Below, piece after piece: positions 45,885 through 58,548 of a DNA stretch of 64,000 nucleotides. Each line of letters begins with the position of its first letter. The stretch's first letter is position 1. This DNA comes from Clonostachys chloroleuca. Lineage: Eukaryota; Ascomycota; Sordariomycetes; Hypocreales; Bionectriaceae. Location of the stretch: the NCBI GenBank assembly GCA_037952775.1, contig JBANAY010000003.1:19158001-19222000 (forward strand). Reading direction: 5' to 3'. The notes beneath the pieces are model-generated. The model saw nothing but the letters and a program-made list of their open reading frames with translations, did not search any database and had not been told where the DNA came from. The translations under genes were made by a program, and so were the position numbers.

Positions 45885-48497
45885 GGTGAATGTCCGGTGT
45901 GAGTTTCGGTAGTCAAGTGGTCCTGACTTGGCTCTAATAAGGGGGGCCGCAAGACCTTGGAAGGGTCGAGAGAGTCGTGAGACAGTGCAATCTTATGGCG
46001 CCGAAACGGGCACAAATTCCCACCCGGATTCCGGTGTGGACGATTACACAAGATCTATATGTGCAAGCCCTTTTGCTTTCGGCGATGAGCGCGAGGCGTG
46101 ACGCACCAATTCGTATTATATGGTCGAATCGGGTTCTTAAAGGGACGAGCCAAGGGTGTGGCTGCAGGCGGCCTACTGGGGCCAAGAAGCACAGTGCTTC
46201 ATCGGATTCCAGGTCGTGCACTCCCAAACAGATCCAATTACAAAAGTGCAGAGAAGGAAAACAGGACTCAATTGAACGAAAGAACACACGGGACAAAAGA
46301 CCGGCGAGCAAGAAACGTCGAGATGCCACAAAGGCGAAGGGTGGTAGTTAAGGAGGTTTGGTGCCTAAGAGCAGAAATGACAAATGGCACGGGCGGGCAA
46401 GCTGAGCATCTTGGCGAGACAAGTCTAGAGTAGTCGGGATTTGTCCCATGCAAGTCCTGAGATAGCTTCAAAGAGGTGTCTTAGCGTAGCATTGTGTAGG
46501 CGCTTGCGTCACAACCCCTGTCGATTGTCCAGAGAGACCTAGACCTTTGCCAGGGTGTGCTGGCCAGAAGGCTGGCTGAGATGCTCCTGGCTTGGGCTGG
46601 CTCGGGCAGGATGGAGGCTTGCCTCACCGAGGTGGTGCAGGAAGAAAAAAATCAGCGGAATCCAGAATCTGGAACGCATGAAGCCCCGCGAGTCTGCAAC
46701 CGAACTTGCATTGGGCGATCAGCGCCATGGTATTCGCCATGAAGTCACGGAACAGGGTCGAGAAATGAGGATCATATCATAGCCCACACTTGGATCGCGG
46801 CGGCGGCGGAGATCTCTCTTTCACTTGCTCCTCTCTCCACGCATGCGATTGCTGGCAATCCCATGAGCATCCTGAATCGCGAACAGGGGCGGCCATGAAG
46901 ATCACTGACATTTCCAGCAACGGGTCATCTGATTGGAGGGTCCGCGGGCTTTCGACGGATGCAATTCGCCTATGCAACGCCATTTTATTGGCAACGCCGC
47001 AAACATGTCCAGGAGCTGCTAAAAGAATCTCGTTGCGGCCCAGCAAACAAAGGCCCCTTGTCCCAACCACGGCAATTCCTCAACCCGATCTCTTCCAACG
47101 TAGTGAGATATAGATTGGCTGAAGGCTTCTGGGCTACGCCAGCCTGCCTGCAAACGGACAAGACCAGCTTGGCATTTTTACACCATTGCCAGTCTCCGCT
47201 TTGTGAGCGCCGCCCCGTTCGTGCTACGTTCCGGCAGCTGTGTTTCGTCCGAATGAACGCCCATTCCGGTGATGATGCAATCCTTTGTTTATTTCCCTGG
47301 AAAAGGAAACTGAGAGGCATTGTCTTTGATCCGTATAACCAAGGGCAATCCAATCTATCCAAAGATCGCCCTGTTGGACTTGCTCCTTCTCAAGCGTGCA
47401 TGGCTGCACTCCTTGCTGTTGGCCTGCCTCTCGGAATGATACGAAAAACTCTTTCATTAGATCAGGGAATTGGTGCGAGTGGACTGAAGGATGTGAGACT
47501 CCCCATTCTGTGGCACGAACCATTCGTCTTGATGACGCAAATTACTCTCTCACCGACTCGGTGCGCAAATATATGTTGCATCATGGAAGAATGACTCTCG
47601 TAGTATAATCATGAAGTAGAAAGGAGGCTATCACCGCATCGATGAGACTTGCATATACGTATGTCGTCGGCGTGCATTGCTGGATCATGGCTTAAACGTC
47701 AACACCGCTCTCTGACGTGTCACGGCATTGAATGCAGCTAAGGGCCTTGCCGGCCGCGAAGTTGACCTGACCGCCGAACTACACGGCTCTTCTTTCGTTC
47801 TTCCCCTCCCTTCTGCGTGCCATGGAGCCTTAAGCGTGGGTTTTGGTGAGGTCAGTGCGGAACTGCTTTCCACCGAACCGACCTAGTTCTGAGACTGGCT
47901 CGGGAATAGTGCTCAGAACAACGTTGTCACTAATCCAAGAGAAAGCTTGACGTGCGAAACATTGTTTCACCAGCTGCCAATGCACGACGCCATCTTTTAA
48001 CGGCGCCATGGTATCGGTGAGAAAATCAAGGACCCAGTCCCATAATGCCGGTACAGGGAAGCAAGCTTTTCAGCTGGTTCCATCTGCCCTAGACAGCAAT
48101 GGTGGGTTCATTGTTTCAGTCCAGAATCACGTTTTTGCTGGATGAAGCAGTCGAGACTTGCAAGCAGGGCAACCTCATGGATCAGCCCAGCTGTCAGCAA
48201 AATCCAGAATCTCGATGGGAAATGAAATCGGGCCACAATTGGAAGCGCTATAGACATAGCTAGGCCATGGCTAGACCAAGAATAGTTGGCTCCCGACCAA
48301 CAAATTGCCTAGTAGAGTATGATGGCGACCTCAGTCCGGAACAATGTCCAGGGCCAAAAATTAAGGTGTGCCTTTTGCTGAGTCAGTCGGTGAGCTCACC
48401 TTTTTTCTCGGTGAAGGCCCGGCCCAATGCTAGGAAGCTTTAGGATAGCTACAGAGCATTTTCCCCAGATGCGACAGCATGGCAAGGATACCAAATC
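45885..48497. other. Divergent gene-poor region, 2.6 kb
   Basis: It lies between the starts of the 825-residue protein gene and the dynactin p62 gene. The longest open frame (46959-47594 plus, 211 codons) overlaps frames on the other strand and has no motif or intron. Nothing is called. Confidence 0.45.
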
Positions 48498-50242
48498 ATG
48501 GCTTTCACAGCGCCCTACACCTACATCCAATGCCCTTGCTCCTCAGATCATACGGATCTAGATCATGGTGACCAGATAGCTCAAGACGCGATTGAAAACG
48601 ACGACGAACACACCTTCGACCCCCGCGCCCCGCGTTCAAATTACTCCCTATATCCTCTAGAATACCTCCTCTACTGCGAAGAGTGCCAACAGATTCGGTG
48701 TCCCAAATGCGTCAACGAAGAGATTGTCACATATTTTTGCCCAAATTGCCTTTTCGAAGTGCCGAGCAGTAACCTACGAAGCGAAGGCAACAGGTAAGCT
48801 AACTTGAGGAGCTACCCAAAGCCATGCTGATGCTCGATTGCTAGATGCACGCGAAGCTGTTTCCAGTGCCCTGTCTGCACCAGCCCGGTCCAAGCTGGTG
48901 AAATACCGAACGAACCCGACCCTACTCTACTCGGCGCAGATAACAATCCCACTGCCCATGTGAGCTACGCCCTGTTCTGCCAATACTGCAATTGGTCCTC
49001 GAGCGAGATCGGTATTGAGTTTGATCGCCCCAGCGGGATTCCTGCCCAATTGGCCAAACTGAAGAATGGCGGAGAGCCAAAAATCACCGTCAAAGACCTC
49101 AAAGAGAGGCGGAAAGAGAACCCCAATGAGGGTCCAGTTGCCGACGAGCTGGTCGACACCGAACTCCAGTTCGCAAACCTCAAATCCTTCTTTCAAGGTC
49201 AGCTATCCGACAGCACCAGTGTTCTTGGCAACCTTTCTCTGGCAGATGGTGCCGGGTTCTCATCACCAGCGGCATTGTCTCGCATCATGACCCTCTACAC
49301 GGCCGGTCGTGGCCAGCCGGGCCGGCAACGCGGTCCCCCAGACACAATGCGGGAGGCACTTTCTACCGACGACGGTCTCAGGATTGCCAAGCTTGACGAG
49401 TCCGCGGAAGTGAAAAAGCTGTTCCGCGGGGGTGGGATGAAACGGTGTCCAGGGAACAGACGCTGGCGCAGCTGGAGCCCGCGAGGTTTCAAGATGAGCT
49501 CCGGCCCACGCAGTGCACGCTCCGGACGAAACGATCCAAGCGATGCGCGGTCTGCCGGCACATCATATCCAAGCCCGAGAACAAGGTGGCTTCCACCCGG
49601 TTCAAGATCCGCCTGGTTGCCAAGAACTACATCCCTTCCATTTCCATCAGACCCTTGAAACCGACTGCGAGCGGGATTCCCGTGGGCCTGCGCCCAAACG
49701 TTCAAACAGAGAAGCCTCTCAAGCCCCTCCAGCCCTGTCAGTACATCGTGACGTTTACGAATCCTCTCTTTGAGAGTATCAAGGTCACCCTTGCAACGCC
49801 CAATAGCACACCAGGGCGGTTCTCAAGTAGGGTCACGCTACTTTGTCCCGAGTTCGAGGTAGATGCGAACACAGACATGTGGGACGATGCGCTTCGAGAC
49901 GACGGCGACTTGAAGAAGCGAGACGACAACAATGGGCAGGCCGAGGCCGGTAAGATCTACGAGAGAGGCCGGAACTGGGTCAGTGTTGTACTCGAGGTCA
50001 TTCCACCGTCCCTGCGTGTGGAGAATCTCGATCTCACTGCTAAGCCTGGGGAAGCGGTGGACAAAAGTCCGCTCAAGGAGGACGAGGACATTCTGGAGAT
50101 ACCCATGTTTATTCGTATCGAGTGGGAGGCGGAGGCACAGCACGATATCACGGGAGCAGCAGGCAGGGACAAGGACGCACGGGAAAAGAGGGAGCTGGCA
50201 TACTGGTGTGTCCTTGGCGTGGGACAGATTAGTCACGACTGA
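48498..50242 (+). CDS. Dynactin p62 subunit (DCTN4/RO-2 type), frame broken once
   Basis: Exons are 48498-48793 and 48845-50242. The N-terminal zinc-binding region shows paired cysteines in order: LLYCEECQQIRCPKCVNEE, YFCPNCLFEV, SCFQCPVCTSPV and LFCQYCNWSS. This is the signature of dynactin p62, a pointed-end subunit of the dynactin complex that helps dynein-driven nuclear and vesicle movement. The C-terminal half has the family's beta-rich region (KRCAVCRHIISKPE; PCQYIVTFTNPLFE; PMFIRIEWEAE). The frame is lost by one base at the G5 run 49428-49432, between KKLFRG and WDETVSREQTLAQLEP; about 564 residues if continuous. No intron is possible at the point. The gene ends 200 bases from the convergent eS7 gene. 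Confidence 0.87.
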
Positions 50243-50441
50243 CGAAAACATATCACGAATTAGACATATACACCATTCTTAGTTTGTTTGAGAACGCATA
50301 GGGTGATTTATGCCATGCCATACGGCAGCCTGTACTATTATCAAGCTACCTTCTCACAAGAGACGCCAAGCCCGTTTTTTAGAACACCTTTTATGCTAAA
50401 TCACCCTAAAATGGAACCCTCCTTAAAAAAAGACGACATGC

Positions 50442-51388
50442 TTAGAAGTCGGCAGCCTGGCTCTGGGGGAACTCGAAGTTGACGTTGCGGCCGGTCAGGC
50501 GGCGGTAGACCTCGGCGTAGGTGTCCAGGCGGTAGTCAACACCACCACGCTCCTTCTCGTCGAGGATGACCTTGAGGAGCTTGCTACCGTCCTCCTTGGT
50601 GCGGACGCGCTTGCCAACAATCTCGACGGGGTAGGTGAGATCGCTGAGGATGGCGTCGTGAACAGCAGTGAGAGTGCGGGAGCGGGGGCGCTTCTGCTTC
50701 TGGGTGTTGCGGCTGCGGGCAGAGCGTCTGGGGCGGGGCAGGATGCGGCGCGAGGCGAGGATGAGGACGTGGCGGTCAGAGAACTTCTTCTCGAGCTCAC
50801 GGGTGAGGCTAAGACATTAATGTTAGGTGAGGCTGGATCCTGGCGGCGCAAATGGCGTTGATATTTTCTTACCGCTGCTGGACACGGTGGAAACCGGTCA
50901 GGGAAGGGACGGGGACAAAGATGACAATAGCCTTCTTGCCGTGGCCAACTTCGATCTAATGAGACCCAAAGTCAGCATGCGAGCTCCAGGACAAAGCCTT
51001 GGACCGCTTCCCGTCCTGCTCCACATAAGTCAATTGTACTCCGGCAAGGGAAGTCCGTTCCTCATTTCGCGACGAGTATGGTACCCATTCAATTCACTGA
51101 ATGAATCAATTGGGGTATCTGCGTGCTGAAGGCGGAAACGTCTCCTCGCGTGCCATTGTATGGTATAGCTTTGTGTAGGAACAGGATCTCGAAAGGACTG
51201 TCGGCTAAATTTGTTCATGATGCGGTTCTCACCTCGCGAGCAGAAACGAACTGCAGAGGTCGGAGGGCGACCTTGAGATCGGCAGTGTTGGTCTCGAGGT
51301 CGTAGAGAGCCTGAGCAATGTTCTGCTCAAGCTCGGAAGGGTTCTGCCGCGAAGGGCTGTTGGGGGCGATCTTGTTGAGGGCGCTCAT
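50442..51388 (-). CDS. rps7: Small ribosomal subunit protein eS7
   Basis: Exons 51233-51388, 50873-50955 and 50442-50808 give 201 residues. The product is the eukaryotic ribosomal protein S7 (eS7): [22 protein letters not shown], then [18 protein letters not shown] across the first junction, [18 protein letters not shown], and [12 protein letters not shown] near the end. It sits on the solvent side of the 40S subunit. The first intron is 277 nt, long for this genome but usual for ribosomal protein genes near the start. Codon use is strongly biased to C/G third positions, as expected for very high expression. The N-terminal extension before the core matches other ascomycetes. Confidence 0.95.
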
Positions 51389-52140
51389 CTTGACTGCTGA
51401 TGCACAACTTGGTGGTTGGATGATGTTCACTGCGATGCGCACAACAATAAGTTTCGGCCACTTGAAAGGGTGGTCGTTAGATTGGGGTTTCCGTGCCCTG
51501 ATTAAAGTGGGGTCACCAACTCTCAAAATTCCTCTCTTACAGCCAAATAATGTAGCCTTAGGCAATCAGTCATATTCGACTAATTCATACTCGGAACTAG
51601 CAATTTCTGGAGGTACGTATCCACGGACCCACACCTTGATGCGACCCAGCCATTGATGCTCAGGGCGCCAAGCCCAAGACTCTCCAAATAACTTATTCGA
51701 GATTCATTGAGAGTTCTTTTCTTCTTCTCTTTGTTAAGCTCTTCCATGCAGAAATTACAGTCTATAGAACTGGCGCCTTTCTTTTCTCCTCACCAACATG
51801 ATTTCAAGTAGGAACACCGATACCGATGCTCGGTTGTTGAACTAGCTAGTCTTTCCTCTGGGAAGGAACACCTCTAGAATATAAGACAATAATGGCAACA
51901 TCATATCTATTGATTTTCAAGAAGGAGCAACTCAAAATCTGTATTAATTCCATCATGTGTCCTTATCTGGACTTTACTCTTTGCCTTCCTCCGAGTCATA
52001 TCTCCCTTGCTCCCATGTCTAAGCCCCTACTGAGCTGGCCAATTCTCCAGATAGTTGGCCTTCAAGAGTTGCTTCACAGCTATTACTGAACCATTGGCAA
52101 CGCTCGGCATTTTTGTCTTCAACTCTGGCTGCACTTCAAC
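51389..52140. promoter_or_regulatory. Divergent promoter region of eS7 and the WSC-domain gene
   Basis: About 750 bases between two starts pointing away from each other. No specific operator is recognised. A small open frame at 51892-52089 has no motif. Confidence 0.4.
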
Positions 52141-53097
52141 ATGTGGTGCTTCTTTTTTCTAGCCCTTCTCCAGGCGACAATGGTTCTCGCCCAACAATCA
52201 TATGGCACTCTGCCCGATATACCTGCCTCACGCGCTTTCGAGTTTCACGGATGCGCTTCTGTCAACCTAAACGGCTTTAGCGATCCAATTGTGTTCCTAG
52301 ATGGTGTGCTTAACCCAGAAAGATGCCAGAAAGCATGCCATGGTCAGCGTATCGCTGCCCTTTTTGCCCAGTACGCTACTTCCCCTAAGCAATACAATAA
52401 ATTAGAAATCTAATAAATATCTAGTTCGTGCCGTTGCGGGAACGATTCAGAGTCTTTTAGTCCGCTCCCCTCCGACGCATGTGACCATCCATGCGTGGGA
52501 GATCCGGGGCTCGGGATATGTGGAAGCGTCTGCCCAAAGAAGGGTCAAGAAATATCTACCATATACATAGCCAAAGACGCTTTAGCCGCCGACCCAGAAT
52601 TGAGCGAGTCTTCTTCTTCACCAAACAGTGCTTCCCACACTGGCTCAGCAACTAGCTCTACTGAAAGCTCTACCGGTATATCCAATCGTGATCAATCACT
52701 CTATACATCGTCCATTACTAACATTCTTGGTTCAGGTATCCCTACGATTTTCTCCATATATTCACACAATGATCCTACCTCCTCGCCTAAGTCCAACCTC
52801 ATAAACTCAACTCCCAGCCCTGTTGCTATTCCATGGCCTTCAGCGATCTTAATCGCAGATCCACCGAGCAGCACAGCAGAGGGCAACTTAGACAAGACAG
52901 ATCCGGACACTCCCTCTCAAATACCGGGACGATCTTTCCGACCTGTTGGATCTAATACTACGGTATTGAAGGGCGACGAGGGCAACGGCGACCCTCCTAT
53001 ACCTGCTATTATCCCAAAATCACAGGCCCATACACTCCAGCAACAATTGCGTTCGGTTCTGAGTGGACTGGCCCTTCTGTTTGCTACTGTTGCTTGA
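52141..53097 (+). CDS. WSC-domain cell-wall protein, probably GPI-anchored
   Basis: Exons 52141-52370 and 52425-53097 give 300 residues. The signal peptide is MWCFFFLALLQATMVLA. One Cys-rich domain follows, with FHGCASVNLNGF, ERCQKACHGQ, SCRCGND and PCVGDPGLGICGS; this is the WSC order, which binds carbohydrate or senses wall stress. A Ser/Thr-rich stalk of about 150 residues comes next and the protein ends in a hydrophobic tail (VLSGLALLFATVA) without a basic cytosolic tail, fitting GPI addition rather than a Wsc-type transmembrane sensor. The intron (54 nt) has an unusual GTACGC donor but restores the CRCG motif. The expected middle of the WSC domain is slightly short. Confidence 0.72.
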
Positions 53098-53699
53098 ATC
53101 TAGCCAATAGCTACACTAGATTATCGCGTTGCTCTGTCGGCTCCAAGAATTACATAGACGTCTGTGTTCAAACACATTCTCTATACTGTCGCTGCTTTGT
53201 TCAAAGTTCAATATTCATATGGCTCTTTCAGGCAGTGTAAAAGGAAACCTGCTGTGGATCTTAACTAGGTAAATTTCGAGGCAAGCTCATGTTTCAGTGG
53301 TTTCATATTCAAACCAGGTTGCTCAATGCTCTACATTTAGGGGCAAGAGCTAATTCGGACAAAGAAAGTAGAAGATGAGGAGAAGTAGATTAATTTTTAC
53401 CTAATCGAAATTAAGGAACTAGAAAACGTGTTTCGTTCCATGGCATATTCAGATGGCCAGCAGCATTCTTACACCTACCTAGGGTAAGTCAGTGGGGAAG
53501 GCGGATCTCCGCCAGAGGCCATGACGCGGGGCTTTGGCGGGGGTCCGCATCAGCTGTCAGTCGGTGCCGCGAACCATCGTCTCCTTAGCAACAGGCTGGT
53601 ATTTCAACAGCTGATGCCCCTCCGCCATCTTACGCCGTCCTACTTCGCACTCATACATCGGAATTCGAGTAGCTTTGCAGAGCTACGGAATTTTCCACC
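53098..53699. other. Intergenic spacer
   Basis: 3' side of the WSC gene and promoter of twinfilin. No gene or RNA is seen. Confidence 0.45.
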
Positions 53700-54734
53700 A
53701 TGCAGTCCGGAATCCTGGGTATGTCGTAGGAAACACACCTCGATTGTCCCTCCCCCTCAGCTAACTAGTCCCAAGCTTCCAAGGAGCTCCAGGCCCAGTT
53801 CAGCTCCTTGCTTTCCGATTCCTCGACCTTTGGGCTGTTATCGACCATCGAAAAGGAGGCACTTGTGCCTGTGACGACCATCCCACAGAAGGGTCATTCT
53901 TTCGAAGAGAACCTTACCGCCCTGGAGCCTCATTTGAAGCCCAACGTTGCGCTCTACATCATTCTTCGTCGATATGACACCGCCCCCTACTTCGTTGCGG
54001 CCACCTACATCCCCGACTCTGCCCCTGTACGGCAGAAGATGCTGTTTGCGTCGACACGGTTGACATTTGTGCGTGAATTGGGAACTGAGCACTTTCGCGA
54101 TACCATCTTCACCACGAACCCAGAGGAGCTTTCGGCGAGCGGTTTTAAGAAGCTGGAGGCGCACGCAAAGCTGGAAGCACCCCTCACGGAAGAGGAACGA
54201 ACCCTTGGCGAGGTTAAGCGAGCGGAGCAAGCTGCAGGTGCTGGCACTGGTACAAGGGAGATTCACCTTAGCAAGAACCTGAATATGCCCGTGGCAGAGG
54301 ATGCCATTGCCGCTATGAAGGAAGTCGGTACGGAAGGTGGCCGAGTGGTGACTATGCTGGTACGTTTACTTCTGACTTCTCCTCGCGTGAAATGAGGGCA
54401 GGACTAATCGGGCCACAAAATAAAGAAAATCAACCCTGAAACAGAAGTTGTGGAACTTGTCCCCGAGTCTCCAACACCCAGCACTATCACCGAGCTGACC
54501 CAGGCTATTTCTTCCACGGAGCCAAGATTTACCTTTTTCCGGTTCAAGCACACCCATAATGGCGCTGAGCAGACGTCTGTGCTGTTCTTCTACACCTGCC
54601 CTGCTACTGCTGGCAATAAGTCGATCAAGTTCCGAATGCTGTACCCGCTAATGAAGCGAGCTGTCTTGGAGGTTGCTAGCAAGGAGGCGGGATTGACCCT
54701 GGAAAAGAGGTTCGAGGTTGAGGAAACCAAGTGA
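53700..54734 (+). CDS. twf1: Twinfilin, actin-monomer-binding protein
   Basis: Exons 53700-53718 (19 nt), 53776-54359 and 54426-54734 give 303 residues. The protein starts MQSGILASKELQAQFSSLL and has two ADF-homology domains. The first covers about residues 5-140 (IILRRYDTAPYFVAATYIPD, RQKMLFASTRLTFVRELG), the second about 165-300 (FTFFRFKHTHNGAEQTSVLFFYTCP, SIKFRMLYPLMKRAVLE). Twinfilins sequester ADP-actin monomers and cap barbed ends; they act in cortical actin. The tiny first exon is secured by the M-Q-S-G-I start typical of the family and by phase. The final short tail (VEETK) lacks the long capping-protein-binding extension of animal forms. Confidence 0.9.
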
Positions 54735-55422
54735 GATTACAGAGGAGAGCGTCTTGGAGGACTTACACCCCAAGGTGGCAACCAGACAGGCGTTCAGCCG
54801 CCCCAAGCGACCTGGACGGTAGATTGAAGCCCAAAACAGCCATTCAGCTGTTCAATATGAGGCACGAGATATGAGTCAAGCGGGATAAGATGAGCGCATA
54901 TGTCCAATTGCTAGAAACCTATATTCTGTATCCCCAAGATGCATGCATAGAAATGTTGACCCCGCTTGGCCTCCTCTTAATGGCGGCCATGGTGCTGAAA
55001 CTCTTCATCTAACCGTACTAGAAAATCAATTGTCTAACCCAAGTTTCCTCTTATATCCCGACTCTTCTTCCGCTTCGTCTGCTAGAAAAACAGATGCAGA
55101 TGGCGGGAAAGAAGAATGTCGGGACGTAGATGTGTAAGTGGAGCTCGCCCGTCTTAACTCAGAGTGCCGCCTCCGCCTCTAACTTCTGCTTTTCAAATGC
55201 GGCTACAGAAACAAAGTATTAGAAACACCAACCAAACATGCCATTTTTATCAACAACAAACAACGAGAACATGATTAGACCCTGTCGCCTTCTCGTACCC
55301 GATTCCTCATATACGCCTCCCCTCCCTACCTCCCACTCTCGGGCCAAGAGTGGAGGGAGGGAAGCAAGGATGAACAAAAGGAAGACACACAAAAGGAAAT
55401 TGGAGGTTCGTTCGTTACTCGA
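54735..55422. other. Convergent 3' intergenic region
   Basis: It lies between the ends of twinfilin and the carrier gene; open frames inside it have no motif. Confidence 0.45.
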
Positions 55423-56527
55423 TTACTCCTCGTACTTGCCTCCGTTAAATGATGAGAAACTACTCTTTTCTAACTTGGATCTCAGGTACTCGTAAACAGT
55501 GAATGTGACGGCCTGGCCAGGGGCCACACGCATGATACGTGGAGTGATGCCCTTGTAGAAAGCGTGGAATCCTTCTTGTCTGGAACGAGGATGTTAATGC
55601 CTTTTTCGATTTTCGGCGCGTAGAGATAAACCTGAGGCTGGAAACTTACTTGAACATCTCGGCAGAGATTCTGGATATTCTGGACCATGCGCTGGAGCCG
55701 GGCTCGGCAGGCGTCTTTTGCAATCTCGTCTTGATGGTGTCGATGGGCGCATTGCTCAGGGGACCCATGGCACCACTCACAAGTCCAATCAGGGTGGTCT
55801 GGTAGCTGGGGAGGTTGCCGCCCTCATACTGAGGCTGGAACTTGTACAACCACTCCTTGAAGTAGGTGTATGCTGTGAAGTTGACGGCCTGGTTGGAGCC
55901 CTGGCGCAGGGCGGTCAAGCTGACACCGCGGTACAGGGCGCCGAAGCCCTCCTCCTTGACGACGGTGTAGAGGGCGTGGGCGGCGTTGCGGTACTTGGGG
56001 ACGTCTAGGGGGTCGGCCATGGAGTGGTGCTGGGCCTGCAGGCGGATCTTAATGACCTCCATGGGTGTGACGACGGCGACGGCCTCGGTCACACCGGCGG
56101 CGAGGCCGGCGAGGAAGATGTTGGACCCGGATACGACGCCGGTCTCCTTGTCGGCCAGCCACTGCTTGTAGGTCTCGAACGAAGTGAAGCGGATAGCCAT
56201 TTTAGGAACGATGCCCGTCAGGACTGCGCCCAGACCCTTGTACAGGCCGAGAGGGGTCTCCTTCTTGACGATCTCGGCGCCGGTGCGAATGAAGCCTCGG
56301 CTCGGAGCTCCAGGGGCACGCGCGCGCCGTGACAGCTGCATGCGGACCTTGATTGTGTCGAGAGGGTGGCACACAAGTGCTTCCATCATACCAGCACCAC
56401 CTCCAGCTGTTATGATGTTTTGTCAGCCATGGGGTTCCGAATTGATTTCTCACTTATACTGATTGGTGAGCTTACCAACGAGGTTGGTCGCCGCAGTGGC
56501 TGGCTGCTTCTTGCCGTTTTTCGACAT
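55423..56527 (-). CDS. sfc1: Mitochondrial succinate/fumarate-type carrier
   Basis: Exons 56476-56527, 55650-56406 and 55423-55579 give 321 residues. Three mitochondrial-carrier repeats are visible, each with Px[DE]xx[KR]: PLDTIKVRMQ, PMEVIKIRLQ and PIDTIKTRLQ. The start MSKNGKKQPATAATNLVAGGGAG and the block ALRQGSNQAVNFTAYTYFKEW match the Sfc1/Acr1 subgroup, which exchanges cytosolic succinate for mitochondrial fumarate and is needed on C2 carbon sources. Assignment within the citrate/succinate carriers is by overall wording and not certain. The second intron's donor overlaps an in-frame TAA, so unspliced RNA would be truncated. The protein ends FNGGKYEE. Confidence 0.87.
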
Positions 56528-58228
56528 TTTGTTTTCTCTATTGTGTTTATTCTTCCGGGGTTGTTTGAGGAGGTCTTAGGAACAAGACGGGGTTGGCTTA
56601 TTGAAAGCGCTCTCTATCCTGCTTGAGTTTTACCCGAAGTAGATATGCAATTGACTTGTATAGGGCCGAGCAAGAAGAGAAGAAGATCACCGGAAAGTAT
56701 AAAGAGGGTGAGAAAGGGGATAGTCTTTGGAGGCGGAAGCCATAAATATACAGATTAGCTCGAATTACTCACACATGTTCGGAGTGGAAGCTAGAGGGAA
56801 AACTGGGGAATGTCACAGGTATAGAACGGATGGGCGTTGAGGATCTGGGGGGGGAAGAGTCACACACACGACCACGGGCTGGAGAGCGTTCGGTTTTGGC
56901 ATATGATTCTGACTCCCTTCTCTCAGCTTGTGCCCACACTCGACCGATCGACCGACCTACCGGCAGTACAGTTTACTTACACACACACCAAGGAACGCCA
57001 CCAAATCGGGGTAAGGAGGGGGGTAGTCCAAGCTCGGGGAGGGTGTGTATAGAATCAGGGCGCGAGATGGCAGATGCAAGATGATCTACCCGTGCGTACT
57101 ACGCAGGCGCGAGGGCCGTAAGCAGGGCGTTCGGCTGGTGTTCTTTCGGCGAGGACGGCGAGGGCGGCGAGCGTCGGTTACGTGAGGCAACGATATGGGG
57201 AGGCGAGGTCGAGTAAGGACGGCCAAGGGCAGTCAAGCGAGCAGCAAAGCAGATTTCCTGTCGTCCCTTCTGCTCCCCGTAACCGGACCACGACGCCCTT
57301 TTCTTTCCTGTCCCCCGCGGTCCCCGACCCATAGCTAGCTCTTGGGGAGGTTGTCCCGCGGCTCAATTGCTTCTACATGCAGGCAGGATTGCTCCCCACT
57401 CTGCTGAAGGTTGGGGGTCTCCGGGCAAGCGGAGGGTTGAGACGGGGCCCTTTGAGTCTGCGGGTCCGGGCAGAGCTCCCCCTTTTGTCCCGAACTGGCC
57501 CGGGGCCTTAGGTGCAGCCTTCTCGATGTCTGGCAGGCCTAGATCCGTCCTACAAGCGCCGCAGTAAACGTCCATATCGCTCGGGCCTGCATTGGCGAGC
57601 AGCATATGCGCCTTGGGACCTGCGTTCTGGACGGCACAAGTCCCTCCTCGTTTCCAGGTGGCGTCATTCCCTCCCCTCTCTGATCCCCTCAGGCTCTCCA
57701 ATTGCTCGTCTGTCTTCTCAGGCGTGTGACTTTGACGTAGTAAAGTCCACTGCCCATTGGCTGCTCCAGTGATTGCCGACCACCAGCCGAGCTTGTGATT
57801 TCGCGGGGATCCGCTAGTCAGCTTTGGTACTGGTCTGGAGGTGCGCCCACTCCCTTGGATCAAGGCTTAATATTATGTTAGCCCTCATTTGAATCGGGTT
57901 CAACCAGACGCAGACAAGAGGAGATTGGCGCTACACCCCCCGTCCTGGTCAGAAGCAGCTGCTGGCAGGGGGATGGCGATGATGGTATCGGATAGAATCG
58001 CTTCCCTCAGGCTTAACCGGCCATTGCCGAGGCAGCCCAGCATTCCTGCTCTGGAGCTCGCCAACGTCCAGCTCGGAGCTCCCACCAGCGACCTGCTCGG
58101 AGCTCCTCCCTCGGCCGAGACGAGAAGGCTCGGAGGCGTCACGAGACCTCGATTGATTATGCCATTGGGGATAAATGCCCATCCAAGGGGGTCCGCCTAG
58201 TTCGCAGGCGGCTAAGTCCTGGGCCGAA
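56528..58228. other. Intergenic region upstream of the carrier gene
   Basis: It holds the carrier promoter and long low-complexity stretches. A short repeated GCTCGGAGCTCC occurs twice near 58070-58110. No gene is recognised; open frames at 57363-57863 and 57889-58236 on opposite strands overlap each other and look like chance. Confidence 0.4.
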
Positions 58229-58548
58229 CGTGGCATGCCAACGGAGAACGCTCGTGGGCTGCTGCATTACATGCAGCTATCACGAGTTTGCTGCTCTCCG
58301 TCCGTCTACCAATATTATTGAGCAGGCTCGGGAGAACAACCTGCCGATGATACCGAATAACGAAGAATTATTTCTTTATTCAATCGCCGTAGACAAGGGT
58401 TATCCCAAGATCAACCCACGTACGTGAATTCATCGCACAGTTTTCTTTTAAACACAAATTACGGTCCATACCCGAACCCTCAACACTAAGATAATCATAC
58501 ACATAGCCTACCTAGGCATATATAACCGACAAATGGACTACGAAACAG

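Noticed and set aside
46959..47594. 211-codon plus-strand frame
   Set aside because: No motif, signal, intron or family resemblance, and overlaps opposite-strand frames of similar quality.
4922..50242. RIP as the cause of the six frame breaks
   Set aside because: RIP makes C-to-T changes, not single-base deletions.
57889..58200. 103-codon plus-strand frame
   Set aside because: Overlaps an opposite-strand frame; its apparent repeats come from a duplicated GCTCGGAGCTCC DNA motif.
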